The position numbers were made by a program, and so were the translations under genes. From contig WMCF01000080.1 in the NCBI GenBank assembly GCA_009792885.1, positions 2,302,501 through 2,366,500 of the forward strand: 64,000 bases of DNA, read 5' to 3'. The stretch comes from Eremophila alpestris peregrina (Eukaryota; Chordata; Aves; Passeriformes; Alaudidae). This document shows, piece after piece, positions 1-12,700 of this stretch (the first letter of the stretch is position 1; each line of letters opens with the position of its first letter). The notes beneath the pieces are model-generated. The model was given only the letters and a program-made list of their open reading frames with translations, searched no databases and was not told the origin of the DNA.

Positions 1-3000
1 ACTGTAAAGGACTTGAATTTTTCAGTCTGTTTCACATGGTCTTTATGTCAAAATCTGAACTTCAGAGTTTTCATAAAGTTTGGGTAATCTGAGGACACAT
101 GTCCTAAGAGAAGACTTTCTACACTGTCTAAAGAATCGAGAGAGAACCCAGCAGTAAACCCATGTCTCCTTTGAATGTCATGCTACAAATAGGAGTAGCT
201 GATGAAAGTAAAGCAGTAATGACTGTTGCAGATACCCTAGGAATATGCTGTGTCCAAAAAAATCGATTGTAAGTCTATTGTTACAAGCAATACAACTTTC
301 TTTACTAACTTGTAAAAACATTTTGGCAGAACTATTTGCAATTTATCAGTTGTATCAGGAGGTTTTGCCCTTAGGTTTAGATTTTTCCAAAGACTGATGA
401 CATATATCCCAAAATACTTCTATTAAACAAATATTTTCAGAAACCTTTTGCATTGTCTACATTGATTTGATTTATCCAGATTTCTCTGATTAAAAATGGA
501 AAATATTTTCTCAACAACAGACCTTATATGCATTATTTTCTGCAGTGAACCAGTTCTCTCAGCTAATTCTCTCCATTAGCAAAGTTACTTGAACTCTAAT
601 GGCATAAATAAGAAGTACCTACATAAAAAGACATAACCAAATATATTTTTAACTCCTTTGTTTCTTTTACCCTGCAATATCGTCTGACATGTTAAAGGAG
701 ATATCTCCTTATATTAAATTATCTTTTCCACTTCAATTCACCTTATTCTTCTTACTGTGTTTCTTACATGAAATACACATGAATTTGTCCCAGTCCCTCT
801 CTGCAGCATATTGATTTGCCCACAGCTGTTTGGAAGAGCATATTTCAGTCTCTTACTGAATGGGCCATTTCTGAGGTGTTATGGGCTCCTAAATAAAAGT
901 TCACTTCGTTTGATCTGAGAGGAACAAAGGCGGTTGATACCAGGACATAGATGAGGTGTCTGAAGTTCAGACAGCAGCTCTTTATAGGCTGAACCAGGAC
1001 AGGACTGCCAGGGTGTTGAGAGGAAGAACTTCTTCCTGATGGCTTTTCACATTATTTCACAGCAGAATGTGACCCAAAGGCTTGGTGGAAGAATTAGGTT
1101 TCTCTTGGATGACCTCTGAGACCAGAAGTTACCATATTTACTGAAATTAATATGCTGAGTCCAAGGAATTTATCAAAGAGGCTACCTAGGGAACTAATTG
1201 AAAATATTTTCAGTACCCAGCCAACTACACCTTCTTTTCCTATATAATTCATAAATTTTGTTGTCCAAGAAAAGCAGCTTATTTATAGATTTTATCTAGT
1301 TTCTAAACTACTACATGGCTGCATTTTAAGAGTATTACACATTGGAAGCATTGTAAGGCAAAAAGGAGAAACTTGTGGTAGCATTTAAATAGAACTTATA
1401 TTTTCACAGGGATCTATGAATAATTTTTCTCTCAAGAAGAGGGAATAAAAGGTATGAATTCTTGCTAGAGCTGGAATATATATCAATAGGTTAAAGTCTT
1501 AAAATTATTCTGACTGTATTTTCTGTTAGTTATGGTCTCCATAAGTAAAGAGTTATTTATTTTACACATTTGCAAGAGCTAAGATAGAGACAAAATAATC
1601 TTAAAATTAGAACTCTGAGACAATATCCATTATCTGAGAGTTTACAATGCTAAATTGCTAGGTTCCTAAAAGCACTTTTTTTTTTTTTTTTTAGCTCAGG
1701 AGGTCTGTCCTCTTATTATCAAAAATGTCTGTAGGAGAGTTTCTTCTGGAGCATGAGATATTGTCTAACAGAAGCAGTGAGAAAAACAACAATTCAAAAA
1801 AAAAAAAAAAAGCAAGCAAAAAGTCCCACAAGAAACAAAACAAACACAACCCCCCCCTCCCCCTCCCCATAACTAAAGAGCCTGGGGATAATCACATTCA
1901 TTGCTAATAGGAGCAAGTATTTCAGTTCAGGTAAGAATTTTTTCCTCTATTGAAATATAAGCAATAAATGTGAGCAAGAATTTGTGCACTTTCTTCATGG
2001 CTTTATATTACCCCAACAGCTTTTATCGTAGAAGGATTCAGTGGCAGCATCAGAAGGGCTATAGCCACCAGGGAGCTGTTCTGTTGTGGCAGGACTGGAG
2101 TCAAACTCGGGGAGTGACTGAAAATCAGAAGGGAAATGGATGAAATTTCTACTTCAGTGAAAGCAGCCCTTTGCACACTCGTACAATGCCCTGTGCTGCC
2201 TTTTTATTCCGGACAGACATTCTGACTGCTTTTTTCTAGAATAAAGAGAATCATAAATAGGGAAATTCACACTCTGAATTTTCCTGAGTGGCCCTGAATA
2301 TATTTCTTAACCTTTTCTCCCTCCTGTTCCCTCATTTATTATGTTCAGATTTGCAAAGACTTTTCAGTGTGTTAATCTTCATTTAACACTGATCAGAGGA
2401 ACCTCAGAGGGAAAAAAGACAGATTCTCAGATTATGTAAATCAGTATAGCTCTGCTGTTACTGTTGTACAACTGCTGACACTCTGGGGCACAGAGCTCAT
2501 AAAACGCTATGCGTGTAAAAACAATTCTAAACCATGTGTTCTGGTACTGCAAAGGATTTAAATAGCCACATAGAAATTGCAGCTGCATCAAAAATATAAA
2601 GGAACTGCAGCTAAACTAGCCCATCTTGCATGGTAGCACTTCCATCTTCTTCATATGCGGCATCTGTTACACGTAAGTCTGGTGTGCCTATGGTGCCCTT
2701 TGTGAACACACCTATACACTTGTGGGTTCAACATTAATGTTTAAACCAAGAGATTAATAAATAAGTAGGCCTCTCCTGAAAGAATTTCAACCCTGAATAT
2801 TTCTGTCTACATTTTACAAACACATTGATAAAACTAATAAAGGCATTAATTACATCAGTCCAGAGAGCTCCAGCCACAGTAGCATGATGAAGTCGTGATA
2901 TACAAAACCCTTTCCATACCCATGCTGAAAGTTGCTTTCCTCTGTAATGACAGGTTGAGAAGTACTCAGCTATTCTTTGAGTCAGTTGTAGAAACCAGCA

Positions 3001-3722
3001 GGATAAGACATTAACAAGCTTAAAAGGTATTACCTGTCTAGCCCTACCAGGAGGTTTATGCTGACTGTAGGGGTTTCACATATCTCTTATACTTTCATGA
3101 GGGAATTAGTTAAAATTGCCATAGTGGAAAGTATTTGATTTAGATTAATCTGGATTTCTCAAGCAGTGGAGACTCATTACTCTGGCTGTTCTACCCATAC
3201 TGCCCTTAATGCTCGAACTATATACTCAGGAAAAAAGCCTTCAGTTCAAAGCTCTTGATGGATAAATTAAAATGGATCATTATTATCTTTCAAAGAAACC
3301 TTTAAAAGACTTAGAAGAACAAACAGAAAAATATATGTAAACGAGATATACACCTCCAACATTCAATCTGGGCATACATCATGTTTTTGACTTCTCAGAT
3401 GACAAAATTTCTCATCCTGAGAGAAAAAGAGTGCTATGTGTTAATCTTTTCACCTAAGAGATGGCCCTGATGATCTTACAATGCTGGTGCAATTCATGTC
3501 TTGTTTCTAGCATTACTGCTTTACATGAGGTAGGATGTCCTAGGAATGCCCCAGTTAGTGTACCAAAACACAGTGTGTCTCCATGCCTTTAAACATTCTT
3601 AGTGTGCCTCTGCTGTTCTGCCTGTAGATGCAAACCAGAGTTCTTTCAAGGCATGAAACTGTCAGAGCTATTAAGGGGGACATGCAAGAAAGTGAGAACT
3701 TCAGTGCCAGAAGCCCTCTGCC
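1..3722. other. AT-rich host DNA, no gene seen
   Basis: Apart from the homopolymer cluster at 1676-1868 there is only unique-looking AT-rich sequence. Short open frames have no family resemblance. Confidence 0.6.
1676..1868. repeat. Cluster of homopolymer and low-complexity runs
   Basis: T17 at 1676-1692, A16 at 1796-1811 and a C-rich run (CCCCCCCCTCCCCCTCCCC) at 1850-1868. The 60-codon frame here is low-complexity and not a gene. Confidence 0.85.
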
Positions 3723-3834
3723 ACAGTAAGGACAGGATATTCCCAATTTTTTTTTTCTTTTGAAGCTGGTGTCAATCAACAGTAAGGACAGGATATTCCC
3801 AATTTTTTTTTTCTTTTGAAGCTGGTGTCAATCA
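3723..3834. repeat. Exact 56-bp tandem duplication
   Basis: The 56-bp unit 3723-3778 is repeated without a difference at 3779-3834, including a ten-T run in each copy. Perfect identity implies a very recent event or an assembly artefact. No gene is affected. Confidence 0.95.
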
Positions 3835-4803
3835 GACAAGCTTTATGATGGTTATGCAAGGGTGAGTGCGCAATTATGTTTTAATATCCAATCTTTCAGC
3901 CATGCAGGCTGCTAAATCCTGGCATGGAGTAAAAATATCTGATTTGTTCCTTTGGGCTGTGGTTTGGGCTCTGTTCTCAAATGTTTTAAAGAAACAAGCA
4001 TGTGAAGAGAATAAGCATTTCATAATACTGAAGTCTTTAAAGTGATCTAAAACACTAGATGTTTATCCTTCTTTATGGATTACATGCATTTATTTCTAAG
4101 TCATAAGACATTCATTGATCTTGCTGAGATGGTTTTTAAAAACTATCAGGATTATTAACAGATCAGAGAAAGCTTGACATCACCAGCCAATAATTCTTGC
4201 AACCGTATATTTATAAGCTCCCCAATACTAATATCTTAATGTTAGAATTATCTCCAATACTGTGATTCAGAGGCAGATGATCTGACAGAGGAAGCTACAT
4301 TTTAAAAGTGCTATCAGAGATAATGTGTGGAGTCTTGACCTGATTCAATTAGAGCTTTGCCCTTATGTTACCCAAGGGCATATTATCCAGCATTTATAAA
4401 GACATTGGCTTGGATAAATGAATGAGGAAAAAAGCACTATTGTTTACTCAGCAGGAGATGGACTGTGGAAATGGTTAGATTACCCTCTCGTACAGACACA
4501 CATTAGAACCACATGCACACAGACACACATACACACAGAAAGAGGCACAGTACACATACACGGACAAGCACATGCATGAAGCCTTAACAAAATCCCCTCA
4601 AAGTCATCTCCATTACCAAAACATCGTATTTTAAAAATGAGAGACAAAGCTGGGTAATTTTGATTTTTTTTTTCTTTCTTTCTTTCCTTTTGGATGCAAA
4701 AACTGGGCCCGTTTTCAGTGGTTTATATACATGTAATTAGCAGTTTAATTTCCTCCGAGGCTAAATTAGCCCTATGAATTTATTTAATAAAGAGTAAGAT
4801 TTA
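3835..4803. other. AT-rich host DNA, no gene seen
   Basis: Contains the CA-rich repeat at 4486-4580 and a CT/T microsatellite near 4664-4690. The 60 bp before the CpG patch holds homeodomain-type TAATTAG and AAATTAGC cores (4735-4770), which may be chance. Confidence 0.5.
4486..4580. repeat. Imperfect CA-rich repeat
   Basis: Interrupted CACA units with GACACACAT-like variants, for example ACAGACACACATACACACAG. Confidence 0.75.
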
Positions 4804-4925
4804 GTGCCAGGGCTGCGGCTGCGGCTCAGCCTCGGCTCTGCACTGCCCTCTGCTGCCTCCCGGCTGCGGCCAGCCCGACCTCGGGATCGGGAGCTGTCCG
4901 CAGGAAAGCCCGAGGGAACACCACT
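4804..4925. other. Isolated CpG-rich patch
   Basis: About 120 bp with roughly ten CpG dinucleotides (GGCTGCGGCTGCGGCTCAGC and following) in AT-rich DNA. A plus-strand frame crosses it (64 codons from 4804) but shows no family. It could be a small CpG island, a CpG-rich repeat fragment or an unannotated first exon. Confidence 0.5.
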
Positions 4926-7900
4926 CACCTCAAAACCTCACTTGCCGAGGACTCCTACCCTCCCGTTTTTATTTTCCAGCCACCAAAAATACAGCTAACA
5001 TATTTCTACACCCATGTTTTGTTTCTTTTTTTCCTGCAGCAAACTCCTAGATTATATTCATTACCATGTTAGCCTTGTAACAAACTCTTTCACACAGGTT
5101 AGTTCAATAATGGATTGCATCAAGTGCTTGTACATAATCCATGAAGCTCGAGAAAACAATGTCACACAAAGCATCATCCATCATGCCTGAACCAATCTGA
5201 TAACTCTTGGTGTGCCTCCTTTTCCGTAAAATCTAATTCAGGAATTATGTAATATTCTGCTTTAAAATGTCTTTTAATAGGGGGAAGCAAATTAATCTGC
5301 TGCAAAGGAGGAAAATTTTCTCTTGGAACAGACTGTACTGACCATCAGCCCTTGTCAGAGAAGTTAATTTTTCAGCTAAGAAATGGCCTGCTACTCTGAT
5401 CTGAGAGTCTCACTTTTCTAGACATCTTACATATCCACCTTCAAAAGCACCTTTTGAATCTAATGAAATTTATACAGCACCTTTTATATAAGCAGCCCAA
5501 AATGCAGGGCAGACCTGATTATACATGAATGATGATAATCCTGGATAATATTAATGGCAAAATTCAAAATTATTAAACCAGGCAATACGTCAGATTACTG
5601 TATTCTGAGACATTACTTTCCTTGTCATTTAAATGCAGCCTCTTCTGGTGTGGAAGACAACACACAGAGCACAACTATAAAAAAAAAAGCAGTATAAAGA
5701 ATAAAAAAAAAAAATCTTATGTAGTATAATTGCAGAGGGAATTTTAAAAGAAGCAGAAGGTAATGAGCCTACTGGAATTTAGCCAGAAATAATAGCCCTT
5801 TGTTTCTGGTGTACTTAAGGAACTACAGCTGGCATCACATTGGCTAATAAGCACAGAAGCCTGGCAGGAAATGAGATCAATTAATTTGAAGAATTGTATT
5901 CTGACTAGCTAAAGATTCAAGGCCAGACCACATCTTTAGATCTGCGCAGTGAGGGACCCTACAGAAACAGAGAGCTAGCTTCTGGCAAACAAAACAGGCG
6001 GAACCGTGACATCCAGCACACACGTTCCTGCAGTGTTTTCATTGGGCTGGAGCCATGTGTATGGAAAGACCCCATGAGAACCTGGGAACCGTGATTCCCT
6101 TTTTAGCCTTGAGCGGTTTAAAGCAGATATCAGGGAAAAGGTACATGTGGAAGCTATTTTCTGCATGTGGAGAACTGAGAAAAAAGGACACAAACTCATT
6201 ACAGAAGAAAAAAAATCTTCACGGTTACAGTCTTCTTCTTTTGACAATATATTAAACATGAATCTTATCAGTTATGCAAACACAAATCCAGCTGTCTTGA
6301 TTTAAGAGTTTACTCCAGAAAGTATACGTCACAGGCTTTTCCTCATTTCTTGATTTTTGTTAGAAAGTACAGTCTGATTTTCATTAACTATAAAGATCTG
6401 TACATCTCTTTCAAATATACAAACAGAAGAGGATGGCTTCAAAGAGTTGAAACAGCTGATCCAGAAAATATATCAACATGTCTCTAAGAATTTCTTACTT
6501 TCCACTGCTATTACTCCATTCTATCTCTCAGTGTTGTTCTTATGATCTTTTGATCTGTCCATGCTTAAGAGCACGGGGTAGATAGAGTCCCACATTTTCA
6601 TGGCTGTTATGCTCTGTAATTTTTTTACTGATAAATGAACTACAGAGACTTACTGTCTTTATAAATGAGGAGATAAATTCTAAGAGCTATTTTCCTCATC
6701 AGGCACAAATAATTCAAATACAATGCACTGTTGTGCAGCTCCATTATTCTCTGTTCTTTTGTAGGAAATCGACCCTTGGCACTTGAATTCTGGATCATTT
6801 ATGTTTGAAAACAATCTAGAAGATGAACATTGCAAGGTACAAAGATTATCAGTCATCATATTGGGGAGCAGCCAATAGGTTTCTATGCACTTATGTCCTA
6901 AACGTTTTTTGCTACGTGTCTCAGGAAATGATGCATGCTGAGAGACAGTGCACTGCTTCTGGAAGCTCTGATTCAGTATTGTGAAAGTCAACTTAAAACA
7001 GGCTATTTGGCAAGATTGTCAAATGGGGCTATCTGGCTTATATGTGGTATCATCCTTGAAGGAAGAACATGCAAAATTAATGTCACCCACTTAAAACCGC
7101 TGTGCTGCCTTGGGAGCAGAATCAGATGATAAATGCATTATTGTAAAATGTGGGAGATGCTGTCTTGTAAGACACTGTACAGAGAGGAAAGGAAGTCAAT
7201 GAAAGAAGTAAAAGTTTTCTTGTTGTACCCCAATTGTTGGTATTACATCTCTGAGGAAACACAGCCAGAAGGATCCACTAGATGATCCCAAATCACCTTA
7301 TCCTATATCACACATTTCTAAACATCATTTTGTTATCTATACACTGAGTATAATAATATTTGTCTAACCAAAGCATAAATTGTGTTTTGGCAAAAGGATA
7401 AATCACCCTCGTTATTAGAAATGTATAATTTGGGGTGGGGGTGGATGTTTAAAATTACTTCAGGTCCAGCCATCAGTTCTTGTTTTGTATTTCTCAAGCA
7501 AGACATCTCACAAAGGAGATCCAAATACCTTGGATCTCTCCCAAAGTGTGGTTACTGAAATGCACAGGGGGCAGACACATTCCCTATTGCACCCAATTTA
7601 AAGACATGCTGCCCCTTCTACTCAAATTGAAACCAAAATGTCACTACAATATAAGACTCTTGACAAGTAGTTTTCTGAAGTTGGTTGGGAAACTCTTCAT
7701 TTGCTTGGTTTTTCTCTCAGAATTACTTAAACTTGTGCAGTAAAATCATCCTCTAGAAGCACTCTTTTAAAATATTCTCATGGCAGTACAAGGATTCTTA
7801 TTTTGCCTTTAGTGTTCTGTGTGGTGGCTTTTTAAGGCTTACAATATTTTGGAGAGGACACTTTGAAAATGTTTTCTCCTTCTGCCAATTTACTCTGACA

Positions 7901-9137
7901 GCTCTTGGAGCTAGGCATTCTCAAGGTAAATTTCTGCCATGTGACTTCTGCTGATTTTAGCTGGAGTCACGCAGCAAAAACCTTGGTGGATTCATCTCAG
8001 TAACTCTAGATGTTCACAAACTCTGTGTATGTGTGTGTATGTGCACGCACAGGGCATAGTTCTCTGCACTCCTTTTGCAGAACCATAGAGAAAGTTGTAC
8101 ATATAAGGAGCAGTCTTTTTGACCTATTTAAGCCTTCACTAAAATGAGATGGACTCCAAAGTTTTCCTCTTTCTTCCCACTCACTACACAAGGATGACTC
8201 TCTGGGTGGAGGGCATCCACCCCATAGATGCCTAAGGTTAGATGGTGTCACTGCTTCCATCCCACTTAGAATTACTTACAAACTGCAAAAACCTGGAATC
8301 CAACTTTTTTAGGCCGCTGGAGCAGGCAAAGATAAGGGAGCAGTGGCTGGTAAAATCTTCTTTGTTTTGTGTAGTGTCCCAGGGCTGAAACGTAGATGTT
8401 GGATTTTGCAATATCACAAGTTTTTCCATCATCTGCACTTCCCCTGCAGCTCATCCATATTGGAAGTAGTCGACTAAGTGTTCCAAGTTCCTGACACTGA
8501 GTGGGGTGCACCAATGCTATCAGAGTCCATCAAGGACCCACATTTTAAAGCAAAGTGGAAAATTGTGAAAAATGTTTTACAAGGCCAAAATGCAATCCAC
8601 ACTGAGAAAAACTACTAGGAAAGGAGATCTGTTTTTCTGGATATTTTCATTCTTTAGGAACTGAATTTAGAGGGAGATGGAAGATACTGGATCACATAAA
8701 ACTCTTTCTAAAACTAACATAGAGGAATGGATCTTGGAGTTGATGCAGGAAGCACTGCATATTATCACTACTGAAAACATTAGAGACAGATGAACTCTTT
8801 TACTATCTGTCACCAAAGCTCTTTAGTGTATTTACTCACATGGGAAAAGAAATCCTACTGGCAAGTAATAATCCTTAAACTGGAACTAAATAAGGAAAGG
8901 TCCTTAATTTCTGCATCATATCCAATACCAACAAAAAACAACTGTTACTCAATGCAGGTCAAGACTGAATGCAAAGGAACTATTTTGAGTTATTAGAGTA
9001 GTATGCGTGCTTCTCAGTCAGGGTTCCTTTAAAGCAGCAGTTTTTCTGGTCCATCCACAAGGCTGTGTTATATCACATCACACTAAAGTAGGTTTGAACT
9101 GACCTGTCACAAAACAAGTTACAGTCCAGCATAATCA
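4926..9137. other. AT-rich host DNA, no gene seen
   Basis: A-runs lie near 5680-5715 and a short TG/TA repeat at 8022-8045. Opposed open frames at 5975-6259 and 8006-8514 carry no recognisable domain. Confidence 0.6.
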
Positions 9138-9710
9138 ATGTCTCAAACAATAGATCATTATATGAACACAATACCATCACAGGGACTTGGACAGGAAAGT
9201 AAAACTACCCAAATTGCCAGTTTGGAAATAAAAATGCAATTCATCAGGTCTTCTTCTTTGTTCCCTCAGGATATGCACAGTTTATTCTTTTTGCAGGACA
9301 GATCCAGAAAGCAGACAGATGAGCCCTGGGTAAAACTCTACAGCAAACCCTTCTTGTTAAATTGTATTCAGGGATTGCATGCCTCTGCTTTGCATGGTAC
9401 CGCACAAGGCAGCAATGACTGTATTGCTCTGAAGGAGACCATTACCAACAATGGCTGCAGCTCTGGCATGGGTGATAAATGGAATTTCATTATAACTGCA
9501 TTCAAAGGTATTTCAATCAGCAATGATTGCTGCCTCTTTTTAAAGGAAAAAAAAACTGAGCAGATTCAGAGGTTGTGGGAATCACACCCCATGATTTCCT
9601 ACTCCCCAGTCTTTTTTCTTACAAAATCAGTGCATGTGCTCTCCTGCTCATCTTTTGGCTGTGTTACCATGCAGCCTGAAGCATTCAAAAGGCTAGATTT
9701 TGTCACATAA
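9138..9710 (+). other. 190-codon open frame, no recognised family
   Basis: The longest open frame outside the provirus. The predicted product is Ser/Lys/Phe/Cys-rich with no motif I know, no clear domain and no visible splice pattern or promoter. In AT-rich DNA a frame of this length is unusual but possible by chance in 64 kb. It could be an old repeat or a lone exon. Confidence 0.2.
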
Positions 9711-12700
9711 TCCAAAATAGTTTAAAAACGTATATTTGTTGTTGTGGGGGTGTGGCCCTTTGTTTTGCTGAAATCAAGATTAAAACAAGGTAAAGAAATT
9801 TAGCTGTAGAGACAGGTGTCAGCTGGACAGGCTTGACTTTTTGCCCATAAAATCGATTTGCGGTGTTTTCCCCTCTCCTGACACACTGGTATGCCTCTTG
9901 CCATCTGAAGCACCACATTAGGGAGTGATGTTGGTCAGACTACTCCTTCCTCTTGCTCTTTAGCCTTTTAGTCTGAAGTGCAAACTGTAATGCCTGTGCA
10001 TTAGGAAAACATTTCCTTTTCCAGCTGAAACTGGACTGAGATCACAAAAGAACCCCTACTAGAACAAGTGAGAGTGTCTGCCCTTAAACTGGCATAAGTT
10101 TAATCCACACATGCGTGAATTAAAAGATAACTGTAGAGTTCATCAGCATCTTTTCTAACATTGCCCAAGCATACTTGGAGCAAAAAATAATTTTACAGGA
10201 TTGGTGTTTAGCCTATCAATATCAGTCAAACATTTTCTGTAGCAGTGATCTTGGGAATAAAAACTGTGATAAATCCTTGGCTTTTCTGCTCATTTCTGGG
10301 TAAATAATTCTTAAATTCATCCAAAAATAAAATAAAAGAAAAAAATATATATGAAAACTTATACTAACCTTTGCTTGGATGCATGTGCATAATTACAGTT
10401 TTAAAAATTTTTAAAATATAATTCTCTAAAGGCAATATTGCTGCTTTAGAGAAATGAAAGTCCAGAATTATTGTCCTTCCACATAGAAAGTAATTCAGTT
10501 TCTTCTTAAGGTCTGGATATCAGAAAGCATGAAGATCATTCCAATAGTCTTCCATCATAAATATATATTCTTGATTAATTTCTCCACCAAACAGCTCAGT
10601 CTATTCCACCCCTTGGCCCCAGTAGGTGTAGTTGCATGCTTTTTTTATCTAAACATGTATATGTTATCTGCTGCCAGGTTGCTCTCCTCATTGCCTCGTT
10701 GTGTATACCAAAAAGCCAGTTGTGGCCTTTTAGGACACTTAAAAACCAAAATTGCAGCAATAGGTGGGAGACGTATTAGCAGAATTTTCTGGAGCCAGGC
10801 AGAGACTGAGATCAATGCCCTGGATTGGTCACTGTAGAAGCAGCAACCCGGCCTGTGGAGATTTGAAAAGAAATTACTCAATTAAGATGTAATGGCCCTC
10901 CAGCCTCCCCAGGCTGTGAATGAGAGCAGACATATTTGCAATCACAGAGTATAATAAAACTCTATCCAGTTATATCAAATCAGTGGGCCTAAATTAGCCA
11001 GCAACATCCTGATTAGGTGCTGTGTGTGTGTGTGTGTGTGTGTGTGTTGGATGATTTATGATAAGATCAGTTAGCACTGTCAAAAGAGATTTTAAAATGA
11101 CCTTCCAGGGGGGGGACAAGGGTGGAAGAGAGAGATATTGAGGTTTCAGAAAGACAATCGTACTGCCTTACTGTGAAGTATCACAGTGAATAGAGGTGAA
11201 GTAATATTACATTTTTCAGTGCGTTTGTAGGATGAATTATCTCACACACACACTCAGACACAAACCCACACATATGCACATAAAGGAGGCAAAGTTCATT
11301 CTCCATCAAGAGCTTTTATTATGGTAGGGTTTCTCATCACCTTCTCATCACCATTTAATTATCCTTAAGGAGGGATTTACCTTTTTTTAAGTAAGTCTTA
11401 TTTATGCTTGCAAGTATTGAAGGACCGTGTAAGCGCAGCAAAGTGGAGTCCTCCATTTATCCAGAGGTCAGAGATGATTGTAGGCAGGTGGTCCAATTAC
11501 CTAGGAAAAAATCTTTCTCCCCTGCATCCCTCTCCCCACCTCTCTCTCTTCAACCAGCCCAGGAACAATGATAATCAGAAATTTAACCCAGAGCTGCATA
11601 AAGGAAGCTGTTGGCCTATTTGTTTCTGGAGAGGGCAGCAATACAGCGTGTAGTATAAGTACAGTGTGTTCATGAGTCCAAAACATATATCACTGCCTTC
11701 ATAATACTGCTGAGAAGGCAGGGAAGAAGCCTTTTTTAGCTAGGAGGGCAACAGCAGCTACATCTCAAAGGTGAGGGAGGTTAGAACAGGTTATTTTTTG
11801 TCACCATGACTCCACTCTTTTTGCTTTTCCAACCATTCAGGACATTTCTTTCCTTGATATGTGCCCTATCTCCCAAACTCCCGGCCACCCTGAAATTTCT
11901 CAGCTGACTGCCCAAGCCCACTAGGTGTGACGCACTCCAGAAAGGGCTTTCCATGCTTGTTAGTTCCTCCTGCTGCTGTAATCCTGCAAAGGAAATATTT
12001 CTACAGGGCAGTAATGCGTGGCAGACTTCACCTTCCCTAAAATATGGATGAGGAATGGTTTCAGTGACTGAGCACAAAATGAAAAAGCCTTTATACCGGT
12101 TCCCCCAAAGGGAGAAGATTATCCTCTATGCCATTGTTACAGCACAGTGAAAAACAAAACAAAACAAATCAAAACAGTACTTTATATCAAATACAGCTTT
12201 TTTAGGGTAACAGTGTGCATACAATCAGCAGTTCAAAAGCTAGACATTGTGTCACCGTTATTTCTTAGGAAGCTATTTTTAATATTGCTAATTATTGTTA
12301 CTGCCTCTACTATTGCAGCTTTGCTAATCATATGGGAATGTTCATCTGTCCTTTGTCTAAAATTTCCGGAGGATTTGAAGCTCTGTTTCACAAGCTGATA
12401 ACAATCTATCACAATATCCAGACAATGGGTTCAGAGGCACTATGCAGATCTGACTCTGGTAACTCATTTGCCTTCACCAGAAAGTGACATCTGCTGCTTG
12501 TGATGCACTCATACTCTCTTTAAGCAGAGATTTTTATCCTTGTCAAATACATCTGAGGTGTGCCAAAACACACTGTGTATGATCCATTTCCAGGTGCAAA
12601 AAGTGATGGGAAAATATGGCAAAGGAAGTTAGGTGATTCAGAAGGCAGAAGAAACTGCAGATTAACAAAGTTCAGCTGATATTACAGGAACTGTCATGGT

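Noticed and set aside
961..1150. Possible CR1 phrase AGGAAGAACTTCTTCCTGAT
   Set aside because: The flanking CR1 sequence is not recognisable; too little to call.
3723..3834. CRISPR-like direct repeats
   Set aside because: Two abutting identical units without spacers, in vertebrate DNA; a simple tandem duplication.
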